A DNA stretch of 64,000 bases from an uncultured Alistipes sp. (GTDB lineage Bacteria > Bacteroidota > Bacteroidia > Bacteroidales > Rikenellaceae), in the NCBI GenBank assembly GCA_944326035.1, contig CALVCS010000009.1, positions 122,963-186,962 of the forward strand, given 5' to 3'. Positions within the stretch are counted from its first letter, which is position 1, and every line of letters begins with the position of its first letter. The notes beneath the pieces are model-generated. The model made no database searches and had not been told where the DNA came from. It saw nothing but the letters and a program-made list of their open reading frames with translations. This document shows positions 51,562 through 59,349 of the stretch, one piece after another. A program made the position numbers and the translations under genes.

Positions 51562-53925
51562 TTAGTTAATAAAGATTCGAAATTTGACGTAAATGGCCCG
51601 GCCCGGCTTTTGCAACATATAGTTGTCGTACACCAGCTTGTTGAAGAGGTTGTCGCAACTGACCGAAAGGTTGTAGCTGAATCGTCCGCTTTCCCAGGAG
51701 TAGGTCAGATCGAGGTCTGTTACGTGTTGGGTAGGAATCTGGGCTTTGGAAGCGACGGTTCCATAGGCTTCCCAATTGAGGTAGTACCAGTGGATCCATT
51801 GATGTGAGCAGCCTACGCGTAACTGGTCTTTGAGTCTCGAAAGGTTGCGGAAGGTGTAGGAGAGCTCGACGTTTCCGAACAACCAGGGCCGGTTGGGAAC
51901 CCGATTTCGGTAAGTGGCTGAAAGGTTGCCGTCGGTTTTGTATTTTCTGAGGTCCCGGGCATCGCTCCAGCTGCCGTTTACCGCGATCTGGAGCGCCTGG
52001 CGCCAGGTATATCCCAGATCGAAATCGACTCCCTTGATGTCGATGGCCGGTTCGTTCAGGTATTGCATCATGCCTTCGCGTTCCGAGACATTGGCCCGGA
52101 TGTAGTTCTGGACGTGACGGATAAATCCATTGACTTCATAGTTGAGCGTGTGTTCGGGATGGAAGGTCCAGGTTCCGAACCAGCCCAGGTTGTAGTTGTT
52201 GCTCATTTCGGGTTGGAGGGCGAGGTTCGGATAGATCGTGGTTCCGTTGCCCAACAACTCTCGGGAGAGCGGTAAGCGAACACTATGTTCATAGGAGGCC
52301 TTGAGGGAGAACGCCTCGATCAGGGTGAATCGGGAGCCCCATCCGGCCCCCCAATAATTTTTTACGGCCTCCGGATCGATCAAGTCGGCTCCGGTGATGG
52401 TGGCGTTGTCGCTTTGTTTGATCGATGTAGCGTTGATATAGTCTTTGACGAAGAAGGAGTTCAGAAACCGATCCTCCCAGAAACGTTGAGAATAGGTTAG
52501 CGAGACGATATGTTTGGTTACCACATCGTTGGTAGGTTCGAACTCGGAGTCGATCTTGTCGCTGCGGTTATTTTCCTGCCGGTTCATCATGTAGTTGAGC
52601 GCCAGGTTGTGGCTGTGCGAGAAGTCGTAATCGATCCCGGCGCTGATGACCGTGAGCGGACGCTTATACAGACGGATGGATTTGGCTTTATGGCGGATTT
52701 CATTGCCGCTGGAAGCGATCCAAGAGCCGTCCCAGGCATATTTTCGGTAGGCGGTATCGATTGTTTCACTGAGGTCCCAGGTGTGAGACGCCGTAAATCG
52801 TGTATTCAGGTTGTTCCACCGTTTGGCGTATCTCAGCGAGAGGTTCCAGGCCTGTGAATGGCGTGCGGCCTCGCCGTAGACCTTGTTTTGCATGGCCCCG
52901 GTCTGCAGCTCTTTATGGACTTGGGAGAAAGAACCGGAGACAAAGAATTGATCCGCCCACTTCACATCGCTTACGCCGGTTTCGAGTTGGGCATAGATGG
53001 AGCGAAAAGCGTCATGGAAACGGCGTTTGTCGGTCAAGATATATTTGTCCTGGGTCTCGTCCCATACCTCTACGTCGCGCATCAGGTAGTCGTTTTGAGA
53101 GGTGTGGATGCCGAAGGTGGGGCGAATGGCGAGGGAGGTTCCGGGGACGATATATTGTCCGGAGAGGTCGCCGGCCCACGTATGGAACGAACCACCGCCC
53201 AAAGAGGCGTCCAGATAGTTTGAGTGTTGTCGTTTGGTGACGATATTGACCGCACCGCCCAAGGCATCCGAGCTGAGATGGGCCGGGACGACCCCTTTGT
53301 AGAGCTCTACCCGTTCGACCATGTTCAGCGGGATGTTGTCCAGGCCCACGTCGTTGCCTTTCGCATCGAGCGGAACGCCATCGATAAAGTAACGGATGGA
53401 ATTACCGGCCAGGCCATTGATTGAGAGGTCGTAATCCGATCCGACTCCTCCCTGCCGTCGAACCTTGACGCCGGCGCTATGGTCGACGATATCGTTCAGG
53501 GTGACCAGCTTGTTGACCGAAGATTGGATGTTCAGGGCATTGACGGCATACGCGCTCTCTTTCAGTTGTGTTTCGGAGGTTTTGGCGGTAACTTTAACAC
53601 TTTGAAGGTCCACGGCACTCTCTGCAAGCACGAAGTGGCACACCGTATCGGATTGCAGCCGCAGTGTCTGTTTGGTTTCGGAAAAGCCGACGGCCGAGGC
53701 GATCAAGGTGTAGGTCCCGGCATGAAGCGTGAGGGTATAATGGCCCGAGGTATCGGTACTGCAACCTTTGGCCGTTTGTTCGATGATGACATTGGCAAAG
53801 GGGATGGGTTTGCCCTGGTTGTCTTTTACGAGGCCGGATACGACAATACCTTCCGCCTGTACCCACGAAGGGAGGAGAATGCCAATAAAAAGTTGGATGA
53901 TAAGAGAGAAATACCTCGTTCCCAT
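51562..53925 (-). CDS. TonB-dependent receptor with CarboxypepD_reg-like domain
   Basis: 787 aa. Signal peptide 1-~24 (LIIQLFIGILLPSWVQA), then a CarboxypepD_reg-like domain (VSGLVKDNQGKPIPFANV, residues ~29-105), a plug domain (VDLQSVKVTAKTSETQ; RQGGVGSDYDLSINGLAGNS) and a 22-strand barrel ending in a C-terminal aromatic-x strand (YVKFRIFIN). It imports a large ligand across the outer membrane using TonB. It is the first gene behind the cobalamin riboswitch, so a corrinoid (BtuB-like role) is most likely. Haem (HmuR-like role) is the main alternative given the hmuSTUV-like genes downstream. Confidence 0.92.
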   Translation of the reverse strand: MGTRYFSLIIQLFIGILLPSWVQAEGIVVSGLVKDNQGKPIPFANVIIEQTAKGCSTDTSGHYTLTLHAGTYTLIASAVGFSETKQTLRLQSDTVCHFVLAESAVDLQSVKVTAKTSETQLKESAYAVNALNIQSSVNKLVTLNDIVDHSAGVKVRRQGGVGSDYDLSINGLAGNSIRYFIDGVPLDAKGNDVGLDNIPLNMVERVELYKGVVPAHLSSDALGGAVNIVTKRQHSNYLDASLGGGSFHTWAGDLSGQYIVPGTSLAIRPTFGIHTSQNDYLMRDVEVWDETQDKYILTDKRRFHDAFRSIYAQLETGVSDVKWADQFFVSGSFSQVHKELQTGAMQNKVYGEAARHSQAWNLSLRYAKRWNNLNTRFTASHTWDLSETIDTAYRKYAWDGSWIASSGNEIRHKAKSIRLYKRPLTVISAGIDYDFSHSHNLALNYMMNRQENNRSDKIDSEFEPTNDVVTKHIVSLTYSQRFWEDRFLNSFFVKDYINATSIKQSDNATITGADLIDPEAVKNYWGAGWGSRFTLIEAFSLKASYEHSVRLPLSRELLGNGTTIYPNLALQPEMSNNYNLGWFGTWTFHPEHTLNYEVNGFIRHVQNYIRANVSEREGMMQYLNEPAIDIKGVDFDLGYTWRQALQIAVNGSWSDARDLRKYKTDGNLSATYRNRVPNRPWLFGNVELSYTFRNLSRLKDQLRVGCSHQWIHWYYLNWEAYGTVASKAQIPTQHVTDLDLTYSWESGRFSYNLSVSCDNLFNKLVYDNYMLQKPGRAIYVKFRIFIN

Positions 53926-54069
53926 ATCTTATTCCGGATTTTGATATCGGCAGCTTCACGCTATCCAACAATAAGTTTATCCGGAATAGATCATAGCCAG
54001 AGACCGGCTATCTGCAGGAAAAACCTAAGGTTGTTTTGCGTTTTAAGTCCCGAAAATCACAAAACTAAC

Positions 54070-54235
54070 GGTCGGTTTTGGCAGGTCTTCTGACTTATCC
54101 TTTCTTCGAGCGCCTTCCCAATTTTACCATCAGTGGCATGATGCTCGACGAATTTGGCAGGAATTACAGCAGCGGGTCTGTCCGGGATTTTCACCTGGTT
54201 CCCTTTAATCGACTCCTCGGAGGAGGCGAAACCAA
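54070..54235 (-). promoter_or_regulatory. Cobalamin riboswitch
   Basis: Read on the minus strand the conserved elements appear in order: GGGAACCAGGTGAAAATCCC (54184-54203), GACCCGCTGCTGTAA with the CCCGC and CTGTAA boxes, GCCACTGATGG, TTGGGAAGGCGC, and finally AGTCAGAAGACCTGCC (54080-54095). This is the full B12-box order of the Cobalamin RNA family. It ends about 145 nt before the receptor start. In most members bound adenosylcobalamin lowers expression of downstream genes. Confidence 0.95.
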
Positions 54236-54244
54236 AACTTGAGG

Positions 54245-54275
54245 CAAAAGTAGGCGATTTTTTTGAAAAACCAAA
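54245..54275 (-). promoter_or_regulatory. Promoter of the cobalamin operon
   Basis: On the minus strand a -33 TTTG (complement of 54272-54275) and a -7 TACTTTTG (complement of 54245-54252) are 19 bp apart, the best match to the Bacteroidetes promoter consensus in the window. Transcription would begin near 54238, just upstream of the riboswitch aptamer. Confidence 0.7.
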
Positions 54276-54423
54276 TAATCTTTTGGGGGAAGATTTTCGA
54301 TCGACGTTGGAGTCTGTACAGAACACATGGCTGGATAGAATAGACAGGGGAAAAGAAGGCAAACGACGGAACCGTGCCAGGGTTGTCAGGGGCGGACAGT
54401 AGTTGGAAGGGGGTAGACAAAAT

Positions 54424-54451
54424 GGGCTGTCGGCAGGGATACCGACAGCCC
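54424..54451 (-). terminator. Terminator after the flavodoxin-like oxidoreductase gene
   Basis: GGGCTGTCGG (54424-54433) and CCGACAGCCC (54442-54451) are perfect 10-nt arms with an 8-nt loop; on the minus strand the stem is followed by ATTTTGT. Confidence 0.8.
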
Positions 54452-54480
54452 GTTCGATCAGCGATCAGGCGAAAAATGGG

Positions 54481-55020
54481 TTACAGCCGTTCGGCCAAGG
54501 CTGCGGCTTGTTGGCAGCCGTCCGTGCGGTTGATATCTCCTTCGTTCAGGACACCGGGGATCAGGACTTCGCCGATCATGTCCCATTTCAGCAGGGCGGC
54601 CGTTCGTTCCATGGGGATGCGGACGCCATCGAGCACGGTTCGGTCTTCTTCTTCGCAGCAGGCGATTAAGGCGCATTTCTTGCCGGCGAACGGTTGCCCG
54701 CCCACGACAAACGAGAACAGACGGTCGATCACCCCTTTGATTTGTGCGGGGATGGTGTACCAGTAGACGGGCATGGTGAATACGACGACATCGGACTCGA
54801 GAATGGCCGGGGCGATGCGATTGAAATCGTCGTCGAACGTGCAGGCTTTGCCCGTTTTGTAACAGCTCATGCAGGCATGACAGCCGCCGATCTTCAGGAA
54901 GGCGGCATCGAAACGCTGGACGGTATGTCCGTGTTGTTCGGCGGACCGAATAAAGGCATCGGTCATGGCGAAACTGTTTCCTTTTTTGCGGGGACTCCCC
55001 GTAATAACCGTGATTTTCAT
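54481..55020 (-). CDS. NAD(P)H-dependent FMN reductase/flavodoxin-fold oxidoreductase
   Basis: 179 aa. The N-terminal ITVITGSPRKKGNSFAMTDAF is the FMN phosphate-binding loop of the NADPH-dependent FMN reductase family. A GCHACMSCYKTGKACTFDDDF segment marks the iron-sulfur-flavoprotein-like subgroup, and VVVFTMPVYWYTIPAQIKGVIDR is the conserved flavin-binding loop. Probably a cytoplasmic redox enzyme acting on quinones, nitro compounds or flavin. It lies 7 nt after the NTF2-like gene and the pair is divergent from an HxlR-type regulator, which commonly controls such genes. Confidence 0.88.
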   Translation of the reverse strand: MKITVITGSPRKKGNSFAMTDAFIRSAEQHGHTVQRFDAAFLKIGGCHACMSCYKTGKACTFDDDFNRIAPAILESDVVVFTMPVYWYTIPAQIKGVIDRLFSFVVGGQPFAGKKCALIACCEEEDRTVLDGVRIPMERTAALLKWDMIGEVLIPGVLNEGDINRTDGCQQAAALAERL

Positions 55021-55027
55021 GGGTTTG

Positions 55028-55411
55028 TTATTTTTGTATGGTATTGGAATTCTGATTGTAGGCCTTGGCTACGCAACGCCACTGTCCCTCGATTTTCATC
55101 ATCAGCAGATAGTCCGTGAAGTCGATGCGTCCTCCCCATTTTTCTTCCAGGATACGGACGACGGCCAGGGTTTCTTCGACATCTATCACATCGATGCGGG
55201 CCTTGAATTGTTCGCCGGCCGTAACGGTATCCACATTCCGATAGAACTGTTCGATGCTGCCGTGTTCCAGCTGACCGTCCAGAAAGCCGAACAATACCGC
55301 TTCATCGATAAATAGTTCCCGGGCCGGTTGGCTATTGCCTTCGGCGACACTTTGTACAAACTTTTGAGCGGCCTTTTCGACGGCCTGATACTCTTCGATA
55401 CTTGCTCTCAT
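55028..55411 (-). CDS. NTF2-like (SnoaL/lumazine-binding-like) protein
   Basis: 127 aa from the ATG at 55411; a longer frame would pass through the promoter box and is rejected. It has the cone-shaped NTF2-like fold pattern (EYQAVEKAAQKFVQSVAEGN, then FYRNVDTVTAGEQFKARIDVID and a C-terminal strand FTDYLLMMKIEGQWRCVAKAY). Such proteins bind or isomerise small hydrophobic molecules; no catalytic residue can be named. First gene of the small operon repressed or activated by the divergent HxlR protein. Confidence 0.8.
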   Translation of the reverse strand: MRASIEEYQAVEKAAQKFVQSVAEGNSQPARELFIDEAVLFGFLDGQLEHGSIEQFYRNVDTVTAGEQFKARIDVIDVEETLAVVRILEEKWGGRIDFTDYLLMMKIEGQWRCVAKAYNQNSNTIQK

Positions 55412-55446
55412 AAGGCTTTGGGTTTTAGAGGTGCTTTTGATCTCTA

Positions 55447-55454
55447 CAAAAGTA
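55447..55454 (-). promoter_or_regulatory. -7 box of the NTF2-like/flavoprotein operon
   Basis: On the minus strand TACTTTTG, a full match to TAnnTTTG, 35 nt before the ATG at 55411. It is the same octamer as the divergent HxlR gene's -7 box and the cobalamin operon -7 box. Confidence 0.55.
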
Positions 55455-55477
55455 AGGGGCGTGTGTCGTCGAGACAA

Positions 55478-55513
55478 GTACCGAAAAATGATTCAGGTAC
55501 TGAAAAATTATTC
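55478..55513. promoter_or_regulatory. Direct repeat, candidate HxlR operator
   Basis: Two copies of a 17-mer, GTACCGAAAAATGATTC (55478-55494) and GTACTGAAAAATTATTC (55497-55513), differ at two positions and lie 19 bp apart, about two helical turns. They are centred between the two divergent -7 boxes, upstream of both, which fits a site for the HxlR protein encoded at 55573. Confidence 0.6.
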
Positions 55514-55542
55514 CGTATACCCCTAAATTGAAGGGTTATCCC

Positions 55543-55550
55543 TACTTTTG
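55543..55550 (+). promoter_or_regulatory. -7 box of the HxlR regulator gene
   Basis: TACTTTTG matches TAnnTTTG and lies 22 nt before the ATG at 55573, which is preceded by the ribosome-binding sequence GGAAAGG. The location rules out the longer frame starting at 55528. Confidence 0.55.
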
Positions 55551-55572
55551 TGTAGGTAAAAATGGAAAGGCT

Positions 55573-55932
55573 ATGTATGAACGAAAGCTCCCGGTTGATT
55601 TGGATTGTCCGTTACGATTGACGATGAGTCTGATAGATTCGAAATGGAAGTCCTGTATTTTGGATGAGTTGCGACAGGGGCCGTTGCGACCGAGCGAACT
55701 GCATCGGCGTCTGCCCGAGGCGGCTCCTCGGGTGCTGGATCTGCAATTAAAAGAGCTGGTCGAAGACGGGTTGGTGGTCAAAAGTATCTATGCGGAGTTG
55801 CCGCCCCGTTCGGAGTATGCGATCACGGAGTTGGGGGCGACGCTCTTGCCGATCATCGATGCGATGATCGAGTGGGGCCTGCGGAATAAAGCTCTGTTCG
55901 AGCGTAAATACGGAACGGCGGAGACTGAATGA
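55573..55932 (+). CDS. HxlR-family transcriptional regulator
   Basis: 119 aa from the ATG at 55573. The winged-helix HxlR pattern is clear: CPLRLTMSLIDSKWKSCILDELRQGPLRPSELHRRLPEAAPRVLDLQLKELVEDGLVV, given here as continuous family landmarks at residues ~11-68 (ISLIDSKW, RPSELHRRL, LQLKELVEDGLV), then YAITELGATLLPIIDAM. A Cys near the N-terminus (LDCPL) is the redox-sensing position of many HxlR proteins. It probably controls the divergent flavoprotein operon through the direct repeats at 55478-55513. Confidence 0.92.
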   Translation: MYERKLPVDLDCPLRLTMSLIDSKWKSCILDELRQGPLRPSELHRRLPEAAPRVLDLQLKELVEDGLVVKSIYAELPPRSEYAITELGATLLPIIDAMIEWGLRNKALFERKYGTAETE

Positions 55933-55973
55933 GCGGGGTAAGGTCGCTCGATTGTGAGAGAACGACGCACCGG

Positions 55974-56858
55974 CTATCGGTTGTTTAGCCGAATCTTTTC
56001 GTGATAGAAATAGTTGACCAACACCGGATGTCCCTTTTCGGAACGGCCATAAGGCAGGTCGTTGACCCGATAGGGTAGGTGGTGTTCCGCGGCATAGTCC
56101 GCCATTTCCTGTTCGAGCGACTGCCAATAATCGACTTTCCGATGGTTGTAGATCTCGTCGTACAGAGGCATCAGGTCGGGTCGTTTTTCCCGAATGTAGC
56201 TCATAATCGTGCTTTTGAACGATCCGCGCAGATTCAGGTTTTCCAACCAGATGAGGTCCGTGAAATCCTTGACCCGTTCGATGATGGCTTTCGCGTCGGT
56301 GATGCCCGGGAAGATGGGCGATATGAAGCAGACCGTCCGAATACCGGCTTCGTAGACCTGTCGCATGGCGGCGAGTCTACGTTCGATGCTCACGGCGCGG
56401 TCCATGTCGGCGCGGAATTGTTCGTCCAGTGTATTGACCGACCACGAGACCGTTACCCGGGGAAACTGTTTGAGCAGGTCCAGGTCGCGCAGCACGAGGT
56501 CGGATTTGGTGCAGATCATGATTTCGGCCTGGCTGCCGCGTAATTCGGTGAGCAGTTGTCGGGTTCGTTGGAAATGTTCTTCGTAAGGGTTATAACCGTC
56601 GGTAACGGAGCCGATGACCACCCGTTGGCCGTCGTATCGATGGGGATTTCCGATGGGTTTCCAGTGCTTGACATCGAGGAAACTGCCCCACGGTTCGGTG
56701 TGACCCGTAAATCGTTTCATGAACGAGGCGTAGCAGTATCGACACGCGTGGGGACACCCCACATAAGGATTAACGGAATACCCTCCTACGGGTAGCGATG
56801 ATTTGGTCATGACGCTCTGGACGTCGATGTCGCGAATGATTTCCGGTTCCATACGCAT
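55974..56858 (-). CDS. Radical SAM protein, SplB/Rv2578c-like
   Basis: 294 aa. The radical SAM [4Fe-4S] motif is present in NPYVGCPHACRYCYASFM (CxxxCxxC, residues ~35-42). Upstream SVMTKSSLP and downstream VTVSWSVNTLD, IRTVCFISPIFPGITD are typical of the spore-photoproduct-lyase-related subfamily of unknown function (COG1533-like). Substrate is unknown; the photolyase role is not supported in a non-spore former. An ATG at 56858 or two codons later is possible. It runs convergent with the HxlR gene, with a 41-nt gap. Confidence 0.85.
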   Translation of the reverse strand: MRMEPEIIRDIDVQSVMTKSSLPVGGYSVNPYVGCPHACRYCYASFMKRFTGHTEPWGSFLDVKHWKPIGNPHRYDGQRVVIGSVTDGYNPYEEHFQRTRQLLTELRGSQAEIMICTKSDLVLRDLDLLKQFPRVTVSWSVNTLDEQFRADMDRAVSIERRLAAMRQVYEAGIRTVCFISPIFPGITDAKAIIERVKDFTDLIWLENLNLRGSFKSTIMSYIREKRPDLMPLYDEIYNHRKVDYWQSLEQEMADYAAEHHLPYRVNDLPYGRSEKGHPVLVNYFYHEKIRLNNR

Positions 56859-57197
56859 GGTTTGAAGGTGTGGGACGGTTGTCGATCAGGAGGGTGCGAT
56901 TCGGATTCCTCTCCGCTTTGTGTAGAGAGTCCGTCGTTTGACGGCCTACAGACCGGCGGTTTGTTGTCACCTGATCGATAACGCGTAACAAGGTACAAAG
57001 AATGGTTGTAAAAAACTAGTAAATCGCTCTTGGAGGTCACTTCCATTTTCTCGCTCTATCCAAAGAGCGGTTGTTCGACCTTTTCCTTGGCGATTTGTTA
57101 CCTCTGGTGGCTTGGGGAGGAAGTGTCGGAAGGGTTCGTTGGGACCTCTCGTCATCAACCTTTGGCCTCCATGTCTTAGCCCTTTGCGGAAATTTTT
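56859..57197. other. Non-coding interval of about 340 bp
   Basis: No convincing gene, promoter box or terminator. Short frames have no ribosome binding site. It separates the conserved radical SAM gene from decayed Fic genes and may be a remnant boundary region. Confidence 0.4.
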
Positions 57198-57668
57198 TTA
57201 GAAAGTGAGATCATCTTCCTTGTCTGACAAGGGAGTTGGGGCGGAACTTGTGTCCGAAGGAGTCGGGGTCGATTCGTCGGGAGAGGTAAGGGTTGCAGGG
57301 GGCGTCCAGGTCTCGAGAAAACGGATCGAACGTTCGACGGCTTCAACGATCGAATCCAGGTAAAACCGTATCCAAGCCAGATAGTTGCCCGTTTCATGCA
57401 GACGTTGCAGTTCGGCGGCATAGCCTCCTCCGGCTTGACCCAGGGCGGCTGACCAAAGTAGGATCGGTTTCGGGAGAAGCTGGTTCTCCAGCAGAAAAAG
57501 TGTATTGATCAGTCGGCCGACTCGCCCGTTTGCATCGATGAACGGATGAATCGTCTCGAATTGGTAATGGATCAAAGCCGCTCGATAGCTACAAACCGGA
57601 CAATGCTTACAGAATAAATACCGCAAAACGCAATGGCTGACAAAATCGACTGCACTGGGAAACGTCAT
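57198..57668 (-). pseudogene. Fic-domain gene fragment
   Basis: 156 codons remain open. The Fic active-site stretch is intact as IHYQFETIHPFIDANGRVGRL (HPFxxxNGRxxR with Ala in place of the usual Gly before NGR), followed by FLLENQLLPKPILLW and a helical segment GGYAAELQRLHETGNYLAW. The N-terminal half of a Fic protein is absent: the ~27 residues before AALIHY do not look like one, and the C-terminal winged helix is replaced by a Pro/Thr/Ser tail. I therefore read it as a truncated Fic AMP-transferase gene; a short functional protein cannot be excluded. Confidence 0.65.
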
Positions 57669-57757
57669 ACTCCTACAAAGTAGCCCACCATCGAGAACCT
57701 TCCAGTAGAAATATCACAACAGAAGCGAAAAATACACAACAAAAGTAACCATCAGAA

Positions 57758-58300
57758 TTACTGCTTTGACTTGATTTCGTTATATAATGCTAATCCTTTT
57801 GCTGTCAACAAATATTTCTATCGAGGAAGATTTGGCTTGTTTGGATATAACACTTTAAGAATACCTCCTTCTAAAGCGGGAGTTATGTAATTCTATATAA
57901 ATATCGAGCGATGCTTTAAGCTGATCTTCTCCATTAGACCTTTCAAAGATAATTGTTCATTTGATAAGGTAAGCAATAAAGTACGAACTTGTTCGGTAGG
58001 TTGTTCGATACTTGTACAGTTGAGATCCTGTAGTCGTTCTGTTGCCAGTCCTTCGGGGGGGTGACTACCATATACTGATTACGTAACTCATTGGTCTCGC
58101 CAAATAATATATTACGTTACGAAAGAAGCGTTCCATGTATTCAGAATTACGCATGATACCTTTGGGTAAGTTTTGGTAATTGGCCCGTACCAGTGCATTA
58201 CGGAAATACCACAAATGATTAGCGAACGAGTCGTTTGTTACATCAAAACCCATAGAACGTAGATAGAGAATCGTGAACACGGCAGTCGCTCGGGGCAACT
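57758..58300 (-). pseudogene. Degenerate Fic-family gene (C-terminal half)
   Basis: Conceptual translation over three frames recovers a Fic C-terminal region: RATAVFTILYLRSMGFDV and WYFRNALVRANYQNLPKG, then (after a frame change near 58100) FGETNELRNQYMVVTP, then (after a second change at a run of seven C on the minus strand, 58054-58060) EGLATERLQDLNCTSIEQP and LKGLMEKISLKHRS, and finally a winged helix with two in-frame TAG codons ending ALYNEIKSKQ at 57758. The N-terminal half including the HxFxxGNGR motif is lost just before RATAV. Distinct from the fragment at 57198. The interval 58301-58496 holds nothing recognisable. Confidence 0.85.
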
Positions 58301-58496
58301 AATATAGAGCTGGTACAATACGGGGATAAAGTTGGTACAAATTATATTACAGATTGGCTCCTTTTTGCCGAATAGAATAATACCAAATCACCGAAAAAAA
58401 AGTACGTTTTCATATGTCCGAACGAAATTCACAATAGATACATTCACACTATTTGCCGATCAGAGATTTGTTTATTTCTGTTGTTTTCATTTTCAT

Positions 58497-58793
58497 TTAG
58501 ATTAGTTTGACGATTGTGTTACTGACATTTCCATAAAACGCTCCATTGCGATAATATGCGTAACTGTTTCTCCAGTTACTCCGTCTGCGGGTCACCGCAA
58601 GTTCGGGAGGCTGAATGATGATTGACACAGTATTTATATTATGTCCGATTGTGATCATCATTTCACAGTTATGCCATATCTCGAAAGAAGTGCGAAAGCC
58701 GTGTTTTCCTTCGATGAGATTCAGCGCATCTTGTATTTGTTTCCATACCTCCGCAGTCGGTACGGTAATATTTTGATACTTGATTTTCATCAT
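58497..58793 (-). CDS. Small element-associated protein of unknown function
   Basis: 98 aa from the tandem ATG codons at 58793/58790 (MMKIKYQNITVPTAEVWKQI); a longer upstream frame overlaps the neighbouring gene. Contains FEIWHNCEMMITIGHNINTVSIIIQPPEL and ends GAFYGNVSNTIVKLI in pieces consistent with a small mixed alpha/beta protein. No signal peptide. Not a family I recognise. Confidence 0.55.
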   Translation of the reverse strand: MMKIKYQNITVPTAEVWKQIQDALNLIEGKHGFRTSFEIWHNCEMMITIGHNINTVSIIIQPPELAVTRRRSNWRNSYAYYRNGAFYGNVSNTIVKLI

Positions 58794-58831
58794 TGCACTT
58801 TCATGGGGAGGGCGGCTGTTGCCGCCCGATT

Positions 58832-59062
58832 TTATAAAATACGGATATAACCTTTGGCAATGACTCTCCCGCATTCGACTAACTCAATTTCACCGATCGA
58901 AAATCCCATTTGTGCAAGAGCGACATTATGAACGTAATAGCGATATGCCGTGCGGTCATCGAAATTTCGTCCCGTAAGATTATTGAATATGACCCGTATT
59001 GAAACCCCATCGTCTGAATAGAGTATTGTTTCCCCATTTTGTCGTATTTCTTCTCTTTTCAT
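58832..59062 (-). CDS. Small element-associated protein of unknown function
   Basis: 76 aa. The N-terminus MKREEIRQNGETILYSDDG and later RYYVHNVALAQMGFS and ELVECGRVIAKGYIRIL look like a compact cytoplasmic protein. Preceded by a purine-rich stretch upstream of the ATG. Sits in a row of three small genes of similar size. Function unknown. Confidence 0.55.
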   Translation of the reverse strand: MKREEIRQNGETILYSDDGVSIRVIFNNLTGRNFDDRTAYRYYVHNVALAQMGFSIGEIELVECGRVIAKGYIRIL

Positions 59063-59099
59063 GGTAGTATGTTTTGAATGGCGGCTGTTGCCGCCTCGA

Positions 59100-59330
59100 T
59101 TATGATAGATATTCTTTGATGTAAGAGACGATTTCGGTTAGTGCTGTGCGTTCGTTATCGTCAAGCGAGAGCACAAAATCGTCGTTACTGTGCCACGTTC
59201 CTGTTTCGTCTTGTTCCGAAAAACACCGATCGTCAGCAGTCTTTATGACTGCGTACAAAACGGTCAGTTGCTGTGCGGTCAGACCTTTGAATGTAAAGGA
59301 ATTTGTACTTCTGCAATAATTGATTTTCAT
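59100..59330 (-). CDS. Small element-associated protein of unknown function
   Basis: 76 aa starting MKINYCRSTNSFTFKGL, followed by an acidic C-terminal helix (LSLDDNERTALTEIVSYIK). The N-terminus MKIxYxx resembles that of the 98-aa neighbour. It lies 19 nt after the downstream-encoded PcfJ gene in the same direction. Function unknown. Confidence 0.55.
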   Translation of the reverse strand: MKINYCRSTNSFTFKGLTAQQLTVLYAVIKTADDRCFSEQDETGTWHSNDDFVLSLDDNERTALTEIVSYIKEYLS

Positions 59331-59349
59331 AATGGTTTTGTATTAAAGA

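Noticed and set aside
51562..53925. Receptor and lipoprotein as HmuR/HmuY
   Set aside because: The lipoprotein has DUF4374 features rather than HmuY ones and the leader is a cobalamin riboswitch, so haem-only annotation would be too strong.
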